A DNA stretch of 64,000 bases, taken from NCBI RefSeq assembly GCF_001667925.1, contig NZ_LZJR01000084.1:1-64000 (forward strand). Reading direction: 5' to 3'. How positions within the stretch are numbered: position 1 is the stretch's first letter; the number at the start of each line of letters is the position of its first letter. This DNA is from Mycobacterium sp. E2479 (GTDB lineage: Bacteria; Actinomycetota; Actinomycetes; Mycobacteriales; Mycobacteriaceae). Position numbers and translations under genes: made by a program. This document shows, piece after piece, positions 34,237 to 45,214 of this stretch. The notes beneath the pieces were generated by a model that saw only the letters and a program-made list of their open reading frames with translations, was not told the DNA's origin and did not search any database.

Positions 34237-35280
34237 GTGCAGGATCCGCCGAATCGGTCATTCGATCCGTCGATGCTGCGCGAAGCGATGATCAGGCGGC
34301 TGTATCGCCGGTTGTCGGCCGAGGGCCAGATCAGGGTGCCGGCCGTGCCGGGGCTGATCGACGAGTACGTCTTGTTGTGCGGCAACGTCTGCGCCACCCT
34401 GGGCGTCTGGTACACCCCCGAACAGTCCGCACACCTGCGCGCCGCGCTGGAAGTCGAGTTGGCCAAGGCCTTCAAAGCCTCCCCTCGTTCGGACGTGCTC
34501 ATCTCGTACCAGGCTCCCTTCGGGGAGGGCGTGAATTTCCGCGTGCAGGCCGAGTGGCGCACCGTCGAGGCCGACTACCAACAGTGGATGGCCATCCGCC
34601 CGCCGCCGCTGTTCGGCACAGAGGCGGACGCACGGGTGTTGGCCCTGGCCGCCGAGGCGGACGATCCGTCCACCTATCGGGTGCTCGATGTGGGTGCGGG
34701 AACCGGGCGTAACGCGCTGGCCCTGGCGCGGCGTGGACATCCGGTCGATGCGGTCGAGATCACCGCAAAGTTCGCCGAGGCGATCGTTTCCGAAGCCGCC
34801 GCTGAATCGTTGCGCGTGAACGTCATTCAAAGGGACGTCTTCACCGCGATGGAGGACGTGCGCGAGGCGTACCAGTTGATGGTGCTTTCTGAGGTGGTGT
34901 CCGACTTCCGGACGACACACGAGTTGCGCGGCATGTTCGAACTAGCCGCCGACTGCCTGGCGCCCGGCGGGCGTCTGGTCTTCAACACTTTCCTGGCCCG
35001 TGACGGCTATGTTCCCGACGACGTCGCGGTGCAGCTGAGTCAGCAGTGCAACAGCATGATCTTCACTCGCGACGAGATGGCCGCCGCGGCGGGCGGATTG
35101 CCACTGGAGCTGATCGCCGACGACGCCGCCTACGAGTACGAAAAGACGCGGTTACCGTCGGAGGCGTGGCCGCCGACGGGCTGGTTCGAGGGTTGGGCCG
35201 GCGGCCTCGACGTGTTCGACGTCGAGCGTGACGATTCCCCAATTGAGTTGCGCTGGCTCGTGTTTCGGAAAGCCGGCTGA
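34237..35280 (+). CDS. SAM-dependent methyltransferase
   Basis: A 347-residue protein starting at GTG 34237 (TTG/ATG alternatives a few codons on). An all-alpha N-terminal part (1-145) precedes a Rossmann methyltransferase with V-L-D-V-G-A-G-T-G-R-N-A-L-A-L-A-R-R-G-H (motif I) and V-D-A-V-E-I. The loop L-M-V-L-S-E-V-V-S-D-F and D-C-L-A-P-G-G-R-L-V-F complete the fold. It probably forms a unit with the preceding glycosyltransferase. Substrate unknown. Confidence 0.85.
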   Translation: MQDPPNRSFDPSMLREAMIRRLYRRLSAEGQIRVPAVPGLIDEYVLLCGNVCATLGVWYTPEQSAHLRAALEVELAKAFKASPRSDVLISYQAPFGEGVNFRVQAEWRTVEADYQQWMAIRPPPLFGTEADARVLALAAEADDPSTYRVLDVGAGTGRNALALARRGHPVDAVEITAKFAEAIVSEAAAESLRVNVIQRDVFTAMEDVREAYQLMVLSEVVSDFRTTHELRGMFELAADCLAPGGRLVFNTFLARDGYVPDDVAVQLSQQCNSMIFTRDEMAAAAGGLPLELIADDAAYEYEKTRLPSEAWPPTGWFEGWAGGLDVFDVERDDSPIELRWLVFRKAG

Positions 35281-35289
35281 GTATCGGTG

Positions 35290-36780
35290 CTAGGCGGTCA
35301 GGTCGCGGGTGGCCGGCCCTTCCAAAAGGGTGCCGTCGGGCGCGAAGCGCGACCCGTGCAGCGGACATTCCCACGCGTTGTCGGCATCGTTCCAGTTCAC
35401 GATTCCGCCCAGGTGCGGGCATACCGGTGAGACACGGTGCTCGGTCCCGTCGACGCGGCAGCGGGCCTCCAGATGCCACGGCGGACCACTGACCACGCCG
35501 CCCTCGCCGTCGACGGGGCTGCGGCGGTGAGTGCGTATTGCCGGGGTGATCCAGCCCTTCGTCAGGTTGAAGCCGACCTCGAGGTTGGCCTGCAACGCTG
35601 TCGTCAGTCCCGTCAGCTCGTGCGGACTCCAGCTGGCGAACGCGCGGGCCCAATCCATCCGCCCGCCCAGGATGCGGCTCGACAGCGCCAACGCCGCAGC
35701 GGGACCGTTGGTCATCCCCCATTTATTGAAACCCGTTGCGACAAAGATGCTTTCGGTGTTCGGCAGAATCGGGCCCACGTAGGGCAGATGGTCGATGGGC
35801 GTGTAGTCCTGCGCCGACCAGAAGTGGGTCTGCACGGCACCCGGGTAGTGCTTGCGCGTCCACGTCGACAGCTCGTTCAGCGCTTGGGACGGACTCTTCT
35901 CACGGCCCACGGTGTGGCCCGCCCCGCCCACGATCAGCCGCTCCCCGTCGGCGACCGGCGCGTAGCGCACCGAACGCGTCGGCGAGTCGGTGGAGATCAT
36001 CATGGGCCGGGTGATGTTGCCCGGAACCTTGAAGGCCAAGCAGTAGGAGCGGCTGGGTTTCACCCGTGCGAAATAGCCGCCGCGATCCAGGATCGGGATG
36101 CCCGTGGCAAGCACCAGCTGGCCGGCCTGAAGTTGGACATCCTGCTGGGCGGCGTCGTTGACATGCACGCGCACCTTGCTGCCGCGCCAGGAGACCCGTC
36201 GCACCCGGGTGTGCTCGACCAGCCGCCCTCCACGGCCCAGCAGCTCGACGACCAACGAGTCGAGGAATGGCATCGGATCGAACTGCGCTTGATCGGCGAG
36301 CCGCACACCGCCGTGGTAGGCGAACGGCACGTCGGCGTCGTCGTCCCAAACAGCCGGCAGGCCGACCGCTTGACAGGCCGCGAGTTCGGCTCGCGCGGAC
36401 GGGACTCCGCGCACGGACTGGGCGTATGTGTAGGCGTCTTCGCGCTGCACCGCCACGCCGTTGGCGGCGCAGTGGTCGAGCACCCACTGCTGTCCTTCAC
36501 GATTGCCGTCGACGTATGCGCGCGCCAGATCCTTGCCGTGTCGCGGCAGCACCTTGGAGAGCTGGCTGCCCTGCAGCAGGCTGATTTTGGCGGTGGTGTT
36601 TCCGGTCGCGCACGCCCCCACCGTGCGCGCCTCCAGCACCAACACGTCCTTACCCGCGCGGGCCAGCAGGACCGCCGTCATCAGGCCGGTGATACCGGCG
36701 CCTACGACGATGACATCGGCGGTCGAGGAGCCCTGGTCCAGCTGGCTGGCAGTCCAGGGTTGTTGGGTTCGTTCCGTCAT
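35290..36780 (-). CDS. FAD-dependent oxidoreductase with C-terminal Rieske domain
   Basis: A 496-residue fusion protein. ATG 36780 precedes V-I-V-V-G-A-G-I-T-G-L-M-T-A-V-L-L (FAD site of the DAO family). The late A-T-G-F-N-K-W-G-M-T-N-G closes the FAD fold. The last 90 residues are a Rieske 2Fe-2S domain: C-P-H-L-G-G-I-V and C-P-L-H-G-S-R-F supply the Cys-His pairs. The architecture is known from bacterial amine or proline oxidase-like proteins where the cluster passes electrons to or from flavin; the substrate is not known. It lies tail-to-tail with the methyltransferase. Confidence 0.9.
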   Translation of the reverse strand: MTERTQQPWTASQLDQGSSTADVIVVGAGITGLMTAVLLARAGKDVLVLEARTVGACATGNTTAKISLLQGSQLSKVLPRHGKDLARAYVDGNREGQQWVLDHCAANGVAVQREDAYTYAQSVRGVPSARAELAACQAVGLPAVWDDDADVPFAYHGGVRLADQAQFDPMPFLDSLVVELLGRGGRLVEHTRVRRVSWRGSKVRVHVNDAAQQDVQLQAGQLVLATGIPILDRGGYFARVKPSRSYCLAFKVPGNITRPMMISTDSPTRSVRYAPVADGERLIVGGAGHTVGREKSPSQALNELSTWTRKHYPGAVQTHFWSAQDYTPIDHLPYVGPILPNTESIFVATGFNKWGMTNGPAAALALSSRILGGRMDWARAFASWSPHELTGLTTALQANLEVGFNLTKGWITPAIRTHRRSPVDGEGGVVSGPPWHLEARCRVDGTEHRVSPVCPHLGGIVNWNDADNAWECPLHGSRFAPDGTLLEGPATRDLTA

Positions 36781-36842
36781 CCACAAAGAAGTCACGGCTT
36801 TGCTGATACCCCGGCCCGGACCACGGAAACGCGCCCGCAGCC

Positions 36843-37664
36843 TCACGCCCGTTTCAACCGTGCCTTTGCCTGCTTCACTGAATCCGCTGCGGCCCGGCTC
36901 AGTTGCCGGGCCTCGTCGTAGTCTTTTTCGGCGCCGCTGAGGTCCCGTTCGGCCGCCCGCAGGGCCCGCGCCGCATCGTCACGGCGCTTTCGGGCGGCAT
37001 CTCGTTGGCCTTGCCGCTGCGCCAACACCTCGTCGGCCTCGGTTTTGGCCCGCGCCGCGGTGTCGACGGCCGCGCTCAGTTTCTCGCGCCGCTGCTGCGC
37101 CCTATCGTCCGTCGCCTGCCTCGTCGCGGGTCGTTTCCGCGCGCGGGTGCTCTGCCGCTTCGCCGGTCCGCTGGAAGCTGTCACCGATTCTGGCGGCGCA
37201 TCGCCGAAGGCGCCAAAACCCGACCACTGCTCGGGCCTGGTCAACCGGCCCAAACGCGCCCCGATTTGTGGGTCGGCGACGGCGGCCTGCAGCGTGCTGG
37301 TCACGTCTTCGCGCACGCTCGCCGACGGTTGCCTCAGGTCGGCCGCCTCGAGCGCCTTGCGGGTGAGCTCGTCGATGAGTTTGTGTTGCTCGGCCGATAG
37401 CTCTCGGATGCGCGCGCCATCCATCGCCGCGTGAGCGGCGCGCAATCGCGCACCGAGGTCTGTCAGCCGCTCGTGGGTGTCGGCATGCCGGAGTACCAGC
37501 CGGTTGATGACCCATGCCGCCGTAGCCGGTTTGGTGGTGGCGGAAATCCGTTTGGCGGCTGCGTCATCGCCGCGCTGCCTGGCCGCGGCGGCCAAGCTGG
37601 CGCGTTGCGCGGTGAACTCCTTCGGCGGCACCTCGTAGAGGCTGTCAAGTTCCTCATCGGCCAT
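36843..37664 (-). CDS. Coiled-coil conserved hypothetical protein
   Basis: A 273-residue actinobacterial hypothetical. Residues 1-110 contain E-L-D-S-L-Y, F-T-A-Q-R and K-P-A-T-A-A-W-V-I-N-R-L, a conserved block, and the rest is a long Ala/Arg/Gln/Glu-rich coiled coil with heptad spacing (residues 165-273). No signal peptide. Function not known. It is upstream of and in the same direction as the FAD/Rieske gene. Confidence 0.7.
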   Translation of the reverse strand: MADEELDSLYEVPPKEFTAQRASLAAAARQRGDDAAAKRISATTKPATAAWVINRLVLRHADTHERLTDLGARLRAAHAAMDGARIRELSAEQHKLIDELTRKALEAADLRQPSASVREDVTSTLQAAVADPQIGARLGRLTRPEQWSGFGAFGDAPPESVTASSGPAKRQSTRARKRPATRQATDDRAQQRREKLSAAVDTAARAKTEADEVLAQRQGQRDAARKRRDDAARALRAAERDLSGAEKDYDEARQLSRAAADSVKQAKARLKRA

Positions 37665-37811
37665 GTAGCCATGATCTCTCGCGGTCTATCGGTCGCGGCT
37701 TCGACTGCCGAAGCCGAAGCGCCCGGCGGTTTAAGAACCGCACGTCGCGGGATATCTCATCTACAACATTTGCAATGTGCGAGCGGCAGGAAGTAGGGAT
37801 TCGGCAGCTTG

Positions 37812-39098
37812 ATGACGTCCAAGAACAGTGATCAGCTCGTCGGCCGGATCCTCCGGACTACCCGCCCTCGTCAGGTCTTGCTCGCGGTGTGCGCGATCGT
37901 CGCCACGGTCGGCGCGATATACGTTGTGTCCCCCTCGCACTGTCCGGGCCATGGCTGTGGTCAGCGCAGCGCTCCCGCGAAAGTCGCTGGCCCGGCTCAA
38001 ATAGCGATCACTCCCGGTCCCGACGCCCATGATGTCGACCCCCTCACCCCTGTCATGGTCAAAGCCGAGAAAGGGACGTTGACGGGCGTCGACATGGTCA
38101 ACGAGAGCGGCAAACCGGTCGAGGGTGTCATGACCCCGGACAACACCGCGTGGAAGCCCACCGTCCCGCTGGGCTACGGGCGCACCTACACGTTGACGGT
38201 CACCAGCAACGGTGTCAGTGGCGTTGCGGCCAAGCAGGTTTCGTCGTTCTCCACGCTGAAGCCGTCAAACCAGACCAAGGTGTCGTTCACCACGACGTCT
38301 GAGTCCACGTTGCGCGACGGCGGCACCTACGGTGTCGGAACGGTGATCGTGGCGCACTTCGACGAGAAGATCGCCGATCGTGCCGCCGCCGAACGGCAGC
38401 TGTCGGTGACCACCAACCCGAAAGTCGAGGGCTCGTGGTATTGGGTCGACGATCAGAACGCGCATTGGCGGCCCGAGCGCTACTACGCGCCGGGTACGAA
38501 CGTGACCGCAGAGGCCAAGATCTACGGAATAGCCTTGGGCGACGGTCTGTTCGGGCAAGATGACACCAAGGTGTCCTTCCGCGTCGGCGATGCACACGTA
38601 TCGATCGCAGATGACGCCACCCACCAGGTCAGCGTCTTCGACAACGGAGCCCTGGTGCGCACGATGCCCACGAGTATGGGAATGGGCGGCACCGAGAACG
38701 TCGGCGGGAAAACCATCTCCCTCTGGACCCCCTCAGGGGTCTACACCGTGCTCGACAAGGGCAACCCCGTCATCATGGACTCCTCGACATTCGGGCTGCC
38801 CAAGAACTCCAGGCTCGGCTACCGCGAGACCATCAACTGGGCCACCAAGATCAGCAGCGACGGCATATATCTGCACGAACTCGAGGCGACGGTATGGGCC
38901 CAGGGGCACCGCGACACATCGCATGGTTGCTTGAACCTCAATGCCGACAACGCGAAGTGGTTCTACGATTTTTCGGTGCCTGGCGACGTCGTCGAGGTCC
39001 GCAACAGCGGCGGGCCGCCACTGACCTTGGCGCAGAATGGCGACTGGACCCTCAGCTGGGACCAGTGGCGAAGAGGCAGCGCGCTGAAGCCCACCTGA
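37812..39098 (+). CDS. L,D-transpeptidase (peptidoglycan 3-3 cross-linking)
   Basis: A 428-residue exported protein with one N-terminal transmembrane segment (about 21-40). Two Ig-like domains (about 60-250, as in LdtMt2) precede the YkuD catalytic domain with His355 (G-I-Y-L-H), and His371 and Cys373 in H-R-D-T-S-H-G-C-L-N-L. Such enzymes make 3-3 links in mycobacterial peptidoglycan and are inactivated by carbapenems. ATG 37812 is used, directly after a TTG. It could correspond to one of the LdtA-E set; I do not assign a letter. Confidence 0.92.
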   Translation: MTSKNSDQLVGRILRTTRPRQVLLAVCAIVATVGAIYVVSPSHCPGHGCGQRSAPAKVAGPAQIAITPGPDAHDVDPLTPVMVKAEKGTLTGVDMVNESGKPVEGVMTPDNTAWKPTVPLGYGRTYTLTVTSNGVSGVAAKQVSSFSTLKPSNQTKVSFTTTSESTLRDGGTYGVGTVIVAHFDEKIADRAAAERQLSVTTNPKVEGSWYWVDDQNAHWRPERYYAPGTNVTAEAKIYGIALGDGLFGQDDTKVSFRVGDAHVSIADDATHQVSVFDNGALVRTMPTSMGMGGTENVGGKTISLWTPSGVYTVLDKGNPVIMDSSTFGLPKNSRLGYRETINWATKISSDGIYLHELEATVWAQGHRDTSHGCLNLNADNAKWFYDFSVPGDVVEVRNSGGPPLTLAQNGDWTLSWDQWRRGSALKPT

Positions 39099-39155
39099 GC
39101 TCGCGTGTCCCGGCTCATTCGCCCCCACGGTTGTGCGCCACTTCACAACAAAGTC

Positions 39156-39191
39156 TTGACTGGTTCCAGATAAGTGCGCCATATTGGTGGC
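39156..39191 (+). promoter_or_regulatory. furA-katG promoter
   Basis: A -35 hexamer TTGACT at 39156-39161 and a -10-like CATATT at 39180-39185 (18 bases apart) stand immediately before the GTG of furA. The position and motif resemble the autoregulated furA promoter of other mycobacteria, in which FurA binds the AT-rich sequence around the -35 and represses both furA and katG. The adjacent A/T-richer bases 39136-39155 would be the FurA site; that is inferred from the family. Confidence 0.6.
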
Positions 39192-41911
<2,720 letters not shown>

Positions 41912-41927
41912 CGTTCGGATAGGAAGC

Positions 41928-41967
41928 GGCGTCCCGCGGGCCATCGGCTCGCGGGGCGCCGTCTTGT
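41928..41967 (+). terminator. Rho-independent-type terminator after katG
   Basis: An 11-bp GC-rich hairpin: left arm GGCGTCCCGCG (41928-41938) pairs with CGCGGGGCGCC (41950-41960), one G-T wobble, 11-base loop, followed by a moderately T-rich GTCTTGTT. It stands 17 bp after the katG stop. Confidence 0.75.
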
Positions 41968-42075
41968 TTGGACCGCTCGTCGTTGCTCGACACATAAACC
42001 ACGCATTTGACAATGCCCCGCAAGCGGGCGCACTGGTTTATGTCTCGGTGCAGCGGAGAGGGCTTCGCGCCCGGG

Positions 42076-42894
42076 TCAGCGGTCGAGATCCCATTGCCCG
42101 AAGTCGGCGGCGAGGACATCGTCGACATCGACATTGATGCCGCCTAGTAGCGGTCCCGGATTTCCCGCGCTGTTGACTATTGTCTGGTAGAGCACCGCCG
42201 CGGGTTTGCGATCGCCGTGCGACCAGGACCTCGTCTGCCACACCCACCGGTGTCCGGCGCTGGTGGAGGGCCCGACGACGCCGTCTCTGATCGCCCACCC
42301 GCACACCTGGGCATCCCCGTAGATGCCGGTGCGGCCCACGCCCAACACAGAGTTGATCCCCCGGAACCATTGCACTGCAAGGCTATTCCACGTATTGGCG
42401 TCGATGTCGTCGTCGACGCTGAAAAAGATGGGAGCCGAGTTGGGGCCTCCCGCCGCGGAGTGCAGCTGCATGGCGGTACGAGCGTCGGCCACGCCGCCGT
42501 CATAGCCGCGCGTGAGGTCCGAGGGATCCGGCCAGCCGGGCTTGCCGTATTGGAAGTTGCTGACGATGTGCAGCCCGGCCGCGCGCAGCGCGTCGGCGTA
42601 GTCCTTTGTCAGCGGTTTGGCCTCGAAGTTGGCGCCCGGCCGTGACTGCGATACGTAATTCACCACGCCGTCATAGCCGGCCGACTTGATCTCGTCGGGG
42701 GCGATCCTGCGTTCGGCGAAATCGATCAGCTTCAGGCCGGCGGCCGACGCTTTGGGGATCCCGGGAATCGGGGCCAGCGCACCCAGGCTCAGCAGGCCCG
42801 GCGCCAAGGCATAGGCGCCGGTGTACTTGAGGACGTCGCGCCGAGAAGGCGATCGCTGATCACCGCGTCCACCCCGTCCGGCCGCATCCCGCAC
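42076..42894 (-). CDS. Tat-exported DUF1906 (glycoside-hydrolase-like) protein
   Basis: A 272-residue protein, GTG start at 42894. The N-terminus S-R-R-D-V-L-K is a twin-arginine signal, followed by a hydrophobic stretch to about residue 52. The mature domain (about 54-270) is DUF1906, a TIM-barrel related to GH25-type muramidases: G-L-K-L-I-D-F-A, Y-D-G-V-V-N-Y-V-S, F-F-S-V-D-D-D-I-D-A-N and G-V-G-R-T-G-I-Y-G-D. It could act on peptidoglycan, which is inference. It faces katG tail-to-tail. Confidence 0.85.
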   Translation of the reverse strand: MRDAAGRGGRGDQRSPSRRDVLKYTGAYALAPGLLSLGALAPIPGIPKASAAGLKLIDFAERRIAPDEIKSAGYDGVVNYVSQSRPGANFEAKPLTKDYADALRAAGLHIVSNFQYGKPGWPDPSDLTRGYDGGVADARTAMQLHSAAGGPNSAPIFFSVDDDIDANTWNSLAVQWFRGINSVLGVGRTGIYGDAQVCGWAIRDGVVGPSTSAGHRWVWQTRSWSHGDRKPAAVLYQTIVNSAGNPGPLLGGINVDVDDVLAADFGQWDLDR

Positions 42895-43211
42895 CGCGCG
42901 ATGGTAACAAAAGCCCGTGGCTCCTTCGGCCGATCCTTGCCGGTTATCTCCGGTAACGCCGGGCGCCGCGCATCGGAATCGCCGGTCGAGAAGTCAGCGG
43001 CCACCGGCCAGTGGCATGATCTTCGCGTGTCGGACATTCGGGCAATCGCTTCTGCGTGGAGCGGCGGATTTCCGGCTCGTTGCGCTCGATTAGGTGATCG
43101 AACTATAGTCTGGACACATGTCCAATTTGCTGTCACGGAGTTCGGGAGCCCGTTGACCGCGATGGATTCGGCGCCATTCCGCGGTCAATTTCCAGCAAAG
43201 AAGAGTTGAGT
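42895..43211. other. Intergenic region upstream of the glycosyltransferase operon
   Basis: Between two divergent genes. A 102-codon plus-strand frame spans it but is not protein-like and contains the promoter/operator described separately. The 5' untranslated leader between the presumed start point (about 43116) and ATG 43212 is about 95 bases; I see no riboswitch-like structure. Confidence 0.4.
43080..43124 (+). promoter_or_regulatory. Promoter with overlapping inverted-repeat operator
   Basis: -35 TTGCGC (43080-43085) and -10 TATAGT (43104-43109), 18 bases apart. Directly after the -10 lies TGGACACATGTCCA (43111-43124), a perfect TGGACA/TGTCCA inverted repeat with a two-base centre, so the start point (about 43116) falls inside it. 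This is a typical repressor placement. It drives the glycosyltransferase operon beginning at 43212. No regulator gene is nearby. Confidence 0.55.
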
Positions 43212-44462
43212 ATGCGAATTGCCCTGCTGTCCTACCGTAGTAAGACCCATTGCGGCGGACAGGGCGTCTACGTGCGCCATCTCAGCCACGGCTTGGTGGA
43301 ACTCGGCCACGACGTTGAGGTGTTCTCCGGACAGCCGTATCCCGATCTGCTCGATCCGCGAGTCCGGCTCACCGAGGTGCCCAGCCTTGATCTCTATCGG
43401 GAACCGGACCCATTCCGGGTACCGCGGCCCAGCGAAATTCGAGACTCCATCGACCTCTTGGAACTGCTCACCACCTGGACCGCGGGCTTTCCCGAACCAC
43501 GGACGTTCACGATGCGGACGGCGCGGTTACTCGCCCAGCGGACAACGGATTTCGACGTCGTCCACGACAACCAGAGCCTGGGCGCCGGACTGCTCAGTAT
43601 CGCCGAGGCAGGACTTCCCGTCGTGGCCACCGTGCACCACCCGATCACCCGCGATCGGGTGTTGGACCTGGCCGCCGCGCGATGGTGGCGAAAGCCGTTG
43701 GTGCGCCGTTGGTATGGGTTCTTGGAGATGCAGCAAGAGGTGGCCCGGCACATCCCCGACCTGTTGACGGTGTCGTCATCGTCGGCGTCGGACATCATCG
43801 CCGACTTCGGCGTCGCACCGGAGCAACTTCATGTGGTGCCGCTGGGGGTCAACACCGAGCTGTTCAAACCGGGAACCGGCCCACGCGAGCCCGGCCGCAT
43901 CATCGCGATCGCCAGCGCCGATACACCGCTGAAGGGCGTCCGCACCCTGCTGCAAGCGGTCGCGCGACTGCGCACCGTCCGGGACCTGGAGTTGCGGTTG
44001 GTCGCCAAGGTCGAACCGAATGGCCCGACCCACAAGCTCATCGCCGAACTCGGGATCTCCGACATCGTCCACATCACCAGCGGGCTGTCCGACGCCGAGC
44101 TGGCCGCCTTGTTCGCCTCCGCCGAGGTCGCCTGCATTCCCTCGCTCTACGAAGGGTTTTCGCTGCCTGCGGTGGAAGCCATGGCCAGCGGCACCCCCAT
44201 CGTCGCCAGCCGGGTCGGCGCGCTGCCGGAAGTCCTTGGGACGGACGGTGCTTGCGCCGAGCTGGTGCCGCCCGCGGATGTGGATGCGCTGACCAGCGCG
44301 CTCGGTGAGCTCCTGGACTCTCCGGAAAAGCGCCGCAGCCTTGGCAAGGCGGGCCGCACCCGTGCCGTCAACGTCTTCAGCTGGGAAGCCGTGGCGGCTC
44401 AGACCGTGCGGGTCTACGAGCGTGCGATCGCACGCAACGCGCAGAGCGGAGCGCCATGCTGA
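43212..44462 (+). CDS. GT4-family glycosyltransferase
   Basis: A 416-residue GT-B glycosyltransferase. The opening M-R-I-A-L-L-S-Y-R-S-K, G-G-Q-G-V-Y-V-R-H-L and F-S-G-Q-P-Y are acceptor-domain features; the donor domain has V-V-P-L-G-V-N-T and the E-x7-E motif E-G-F-S-L-P-A-V-E-A-M-A-S-G-T-P-I-V-A-S. It is retaining and probably acts at the cytoplasmic membrane face on an envelope glycan or glycolipid. ATG 43212 is preferred over TTG 43206. Its end overlaps the next gene by 7 bp: first gene of a tight operon. Confidence 0.9.
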   Translation: MRIALLSYRSKTHCGGQGVYVRHLSHGLVELGHDVEVFSGQPYPDLLDPRVRLTEVPSLDLYREPDPFRVPRPSEIRDSIDLLELLTTWTAGFPEPRTFTMRTARLLAQRTTDFDVVHDNQSLGAGLLSIAEAGLPVVATVHHPITRDRVLDLAAARWWRKPLVRRWYGFLEMQQEVARHIPDLLTVSSSSASDIIADFGVAPEQLHVVPLGVNTELFKPGTGPREPGRIIAIASADTPLKGVRTLLQAVARLRTVRDLELRLVAKVEPNGPTHKLIAELGISDIVHITSGLSDAELAALFASAEVACIPSLYEGFSLPAVEAMASGTPIVASRVGALPEVLGTDGACAELVPPADVDALTSALGELLDSPEKRRSLGKAGRTRAVNVFSWEAVAAQTVRVYERAIARNAQSGAPC

Positions 44463-45214
44463 CAGTCGATTTCGACCGGCTCGGGGTTGGGCCTTCGACC
44501 AAGGTCATCGACGTCGGATGCGGGGCCGGCCGGCATGCGTTCGAAGCGTATCGTCGCGGCGCCGACGTCGTCGCCTTCGACCGCGATGAGGCCGAATTGC
44601 GTTCGGTGGACACGATCCTGCGCGCGATGGCCGAAACGGGCGAGGCGCCCGCCGAGGCGTCAGCCAAGGTCGTTGTCGGTGACGCGCTGAAGTTGCCCTA
44701 CGCCGACCAGACGTTCGACTGCGTCATCGCGTCGGAGATCCTGGAGCACATTCCCCACGACGACGCGGCGATCGCCGAGCTCATCAGGGTGCTCAAAGTG
44801 GGTGGCACGCTCGCGGTCAGCGTGCCGCGGTGGCTGCCCGAGCAGCTGTGCTGGTTGCTATCCGACGAGTACCACAGCAACGAGGGCGGCCACGTCCGCA
44901 TCTACCGGGCAAGCGAATTGCGCGGCAAGATCCTGGGCGGCGGAATGAAACTGACCCACACCCATCACGCCCACGCACTGCACTCTCCCTTTTGGTGGCT
45001 CAAATGCGCTGTAGGCGTGCAGAACACCGACCACCGTGCGGTGACCACCTACCACAGGCTGCTGGTGTGGGACCTGATGCAGCGGCCAAAGATCACCAAG
45101 CTGGCGGAGTCGCTGCTCAACCCGCTGGTGGGGAAAAGCATAGCCATGTACTTCGTCAAACCCCAGGAGGCGAAAAGCCGAGGCACTGAGAGGTATTCAG
45201 TTGCATCGGTCTAA
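44456..45214 (+). CDS. Class I SAM-dependent methyltransferase (operon second gene)
   Basis: A 252-residue methyltransferase beginning 7 bases before the glycosyltransferase stop. SAM motif V-I-D-V-G-C-G-A-G-R-H, then V-A-F-D-R-D, a D-A-L-K-L-P step and E-I-L-E-H-I-P-H-D-D. The C-terminal half contains several His/Tyr/Trp-rich segments (H-T-H-H-A-H-A-L). It overlaps the next gene by 14 bp. Probably methylates the lipid or sugar made by the same operon. Confidence 0.88.
   Translation: MLTVDFDRLGVGPSTKVIDVGCGAGRHAFEAYRRGADVVAFDRDEAELRSVDTILRAMAETGEAPAEASAKVVVGDALKLPYADQTFDCVIASEILEHIPHDDAAIAELIRVLKVGGTLAVSVPRWLPEQLCWLLSDEYHSNEGGHVRIYRASELRGKILGGGMKLTHTHHAHALHSPFWWLKCAVGVQNTDHRAVTTYHRLLVWDLMQRPKITKLAESLLNPLVGKSIAMYFVKPQEAKSRGTERYSVASV

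Noticed and set aside
42901..43209. 102-codon plus-strand frame before the GT4 gene
   Set aside because: Contains the promoter and inverted repeat of the operon and lacks protein-like character.
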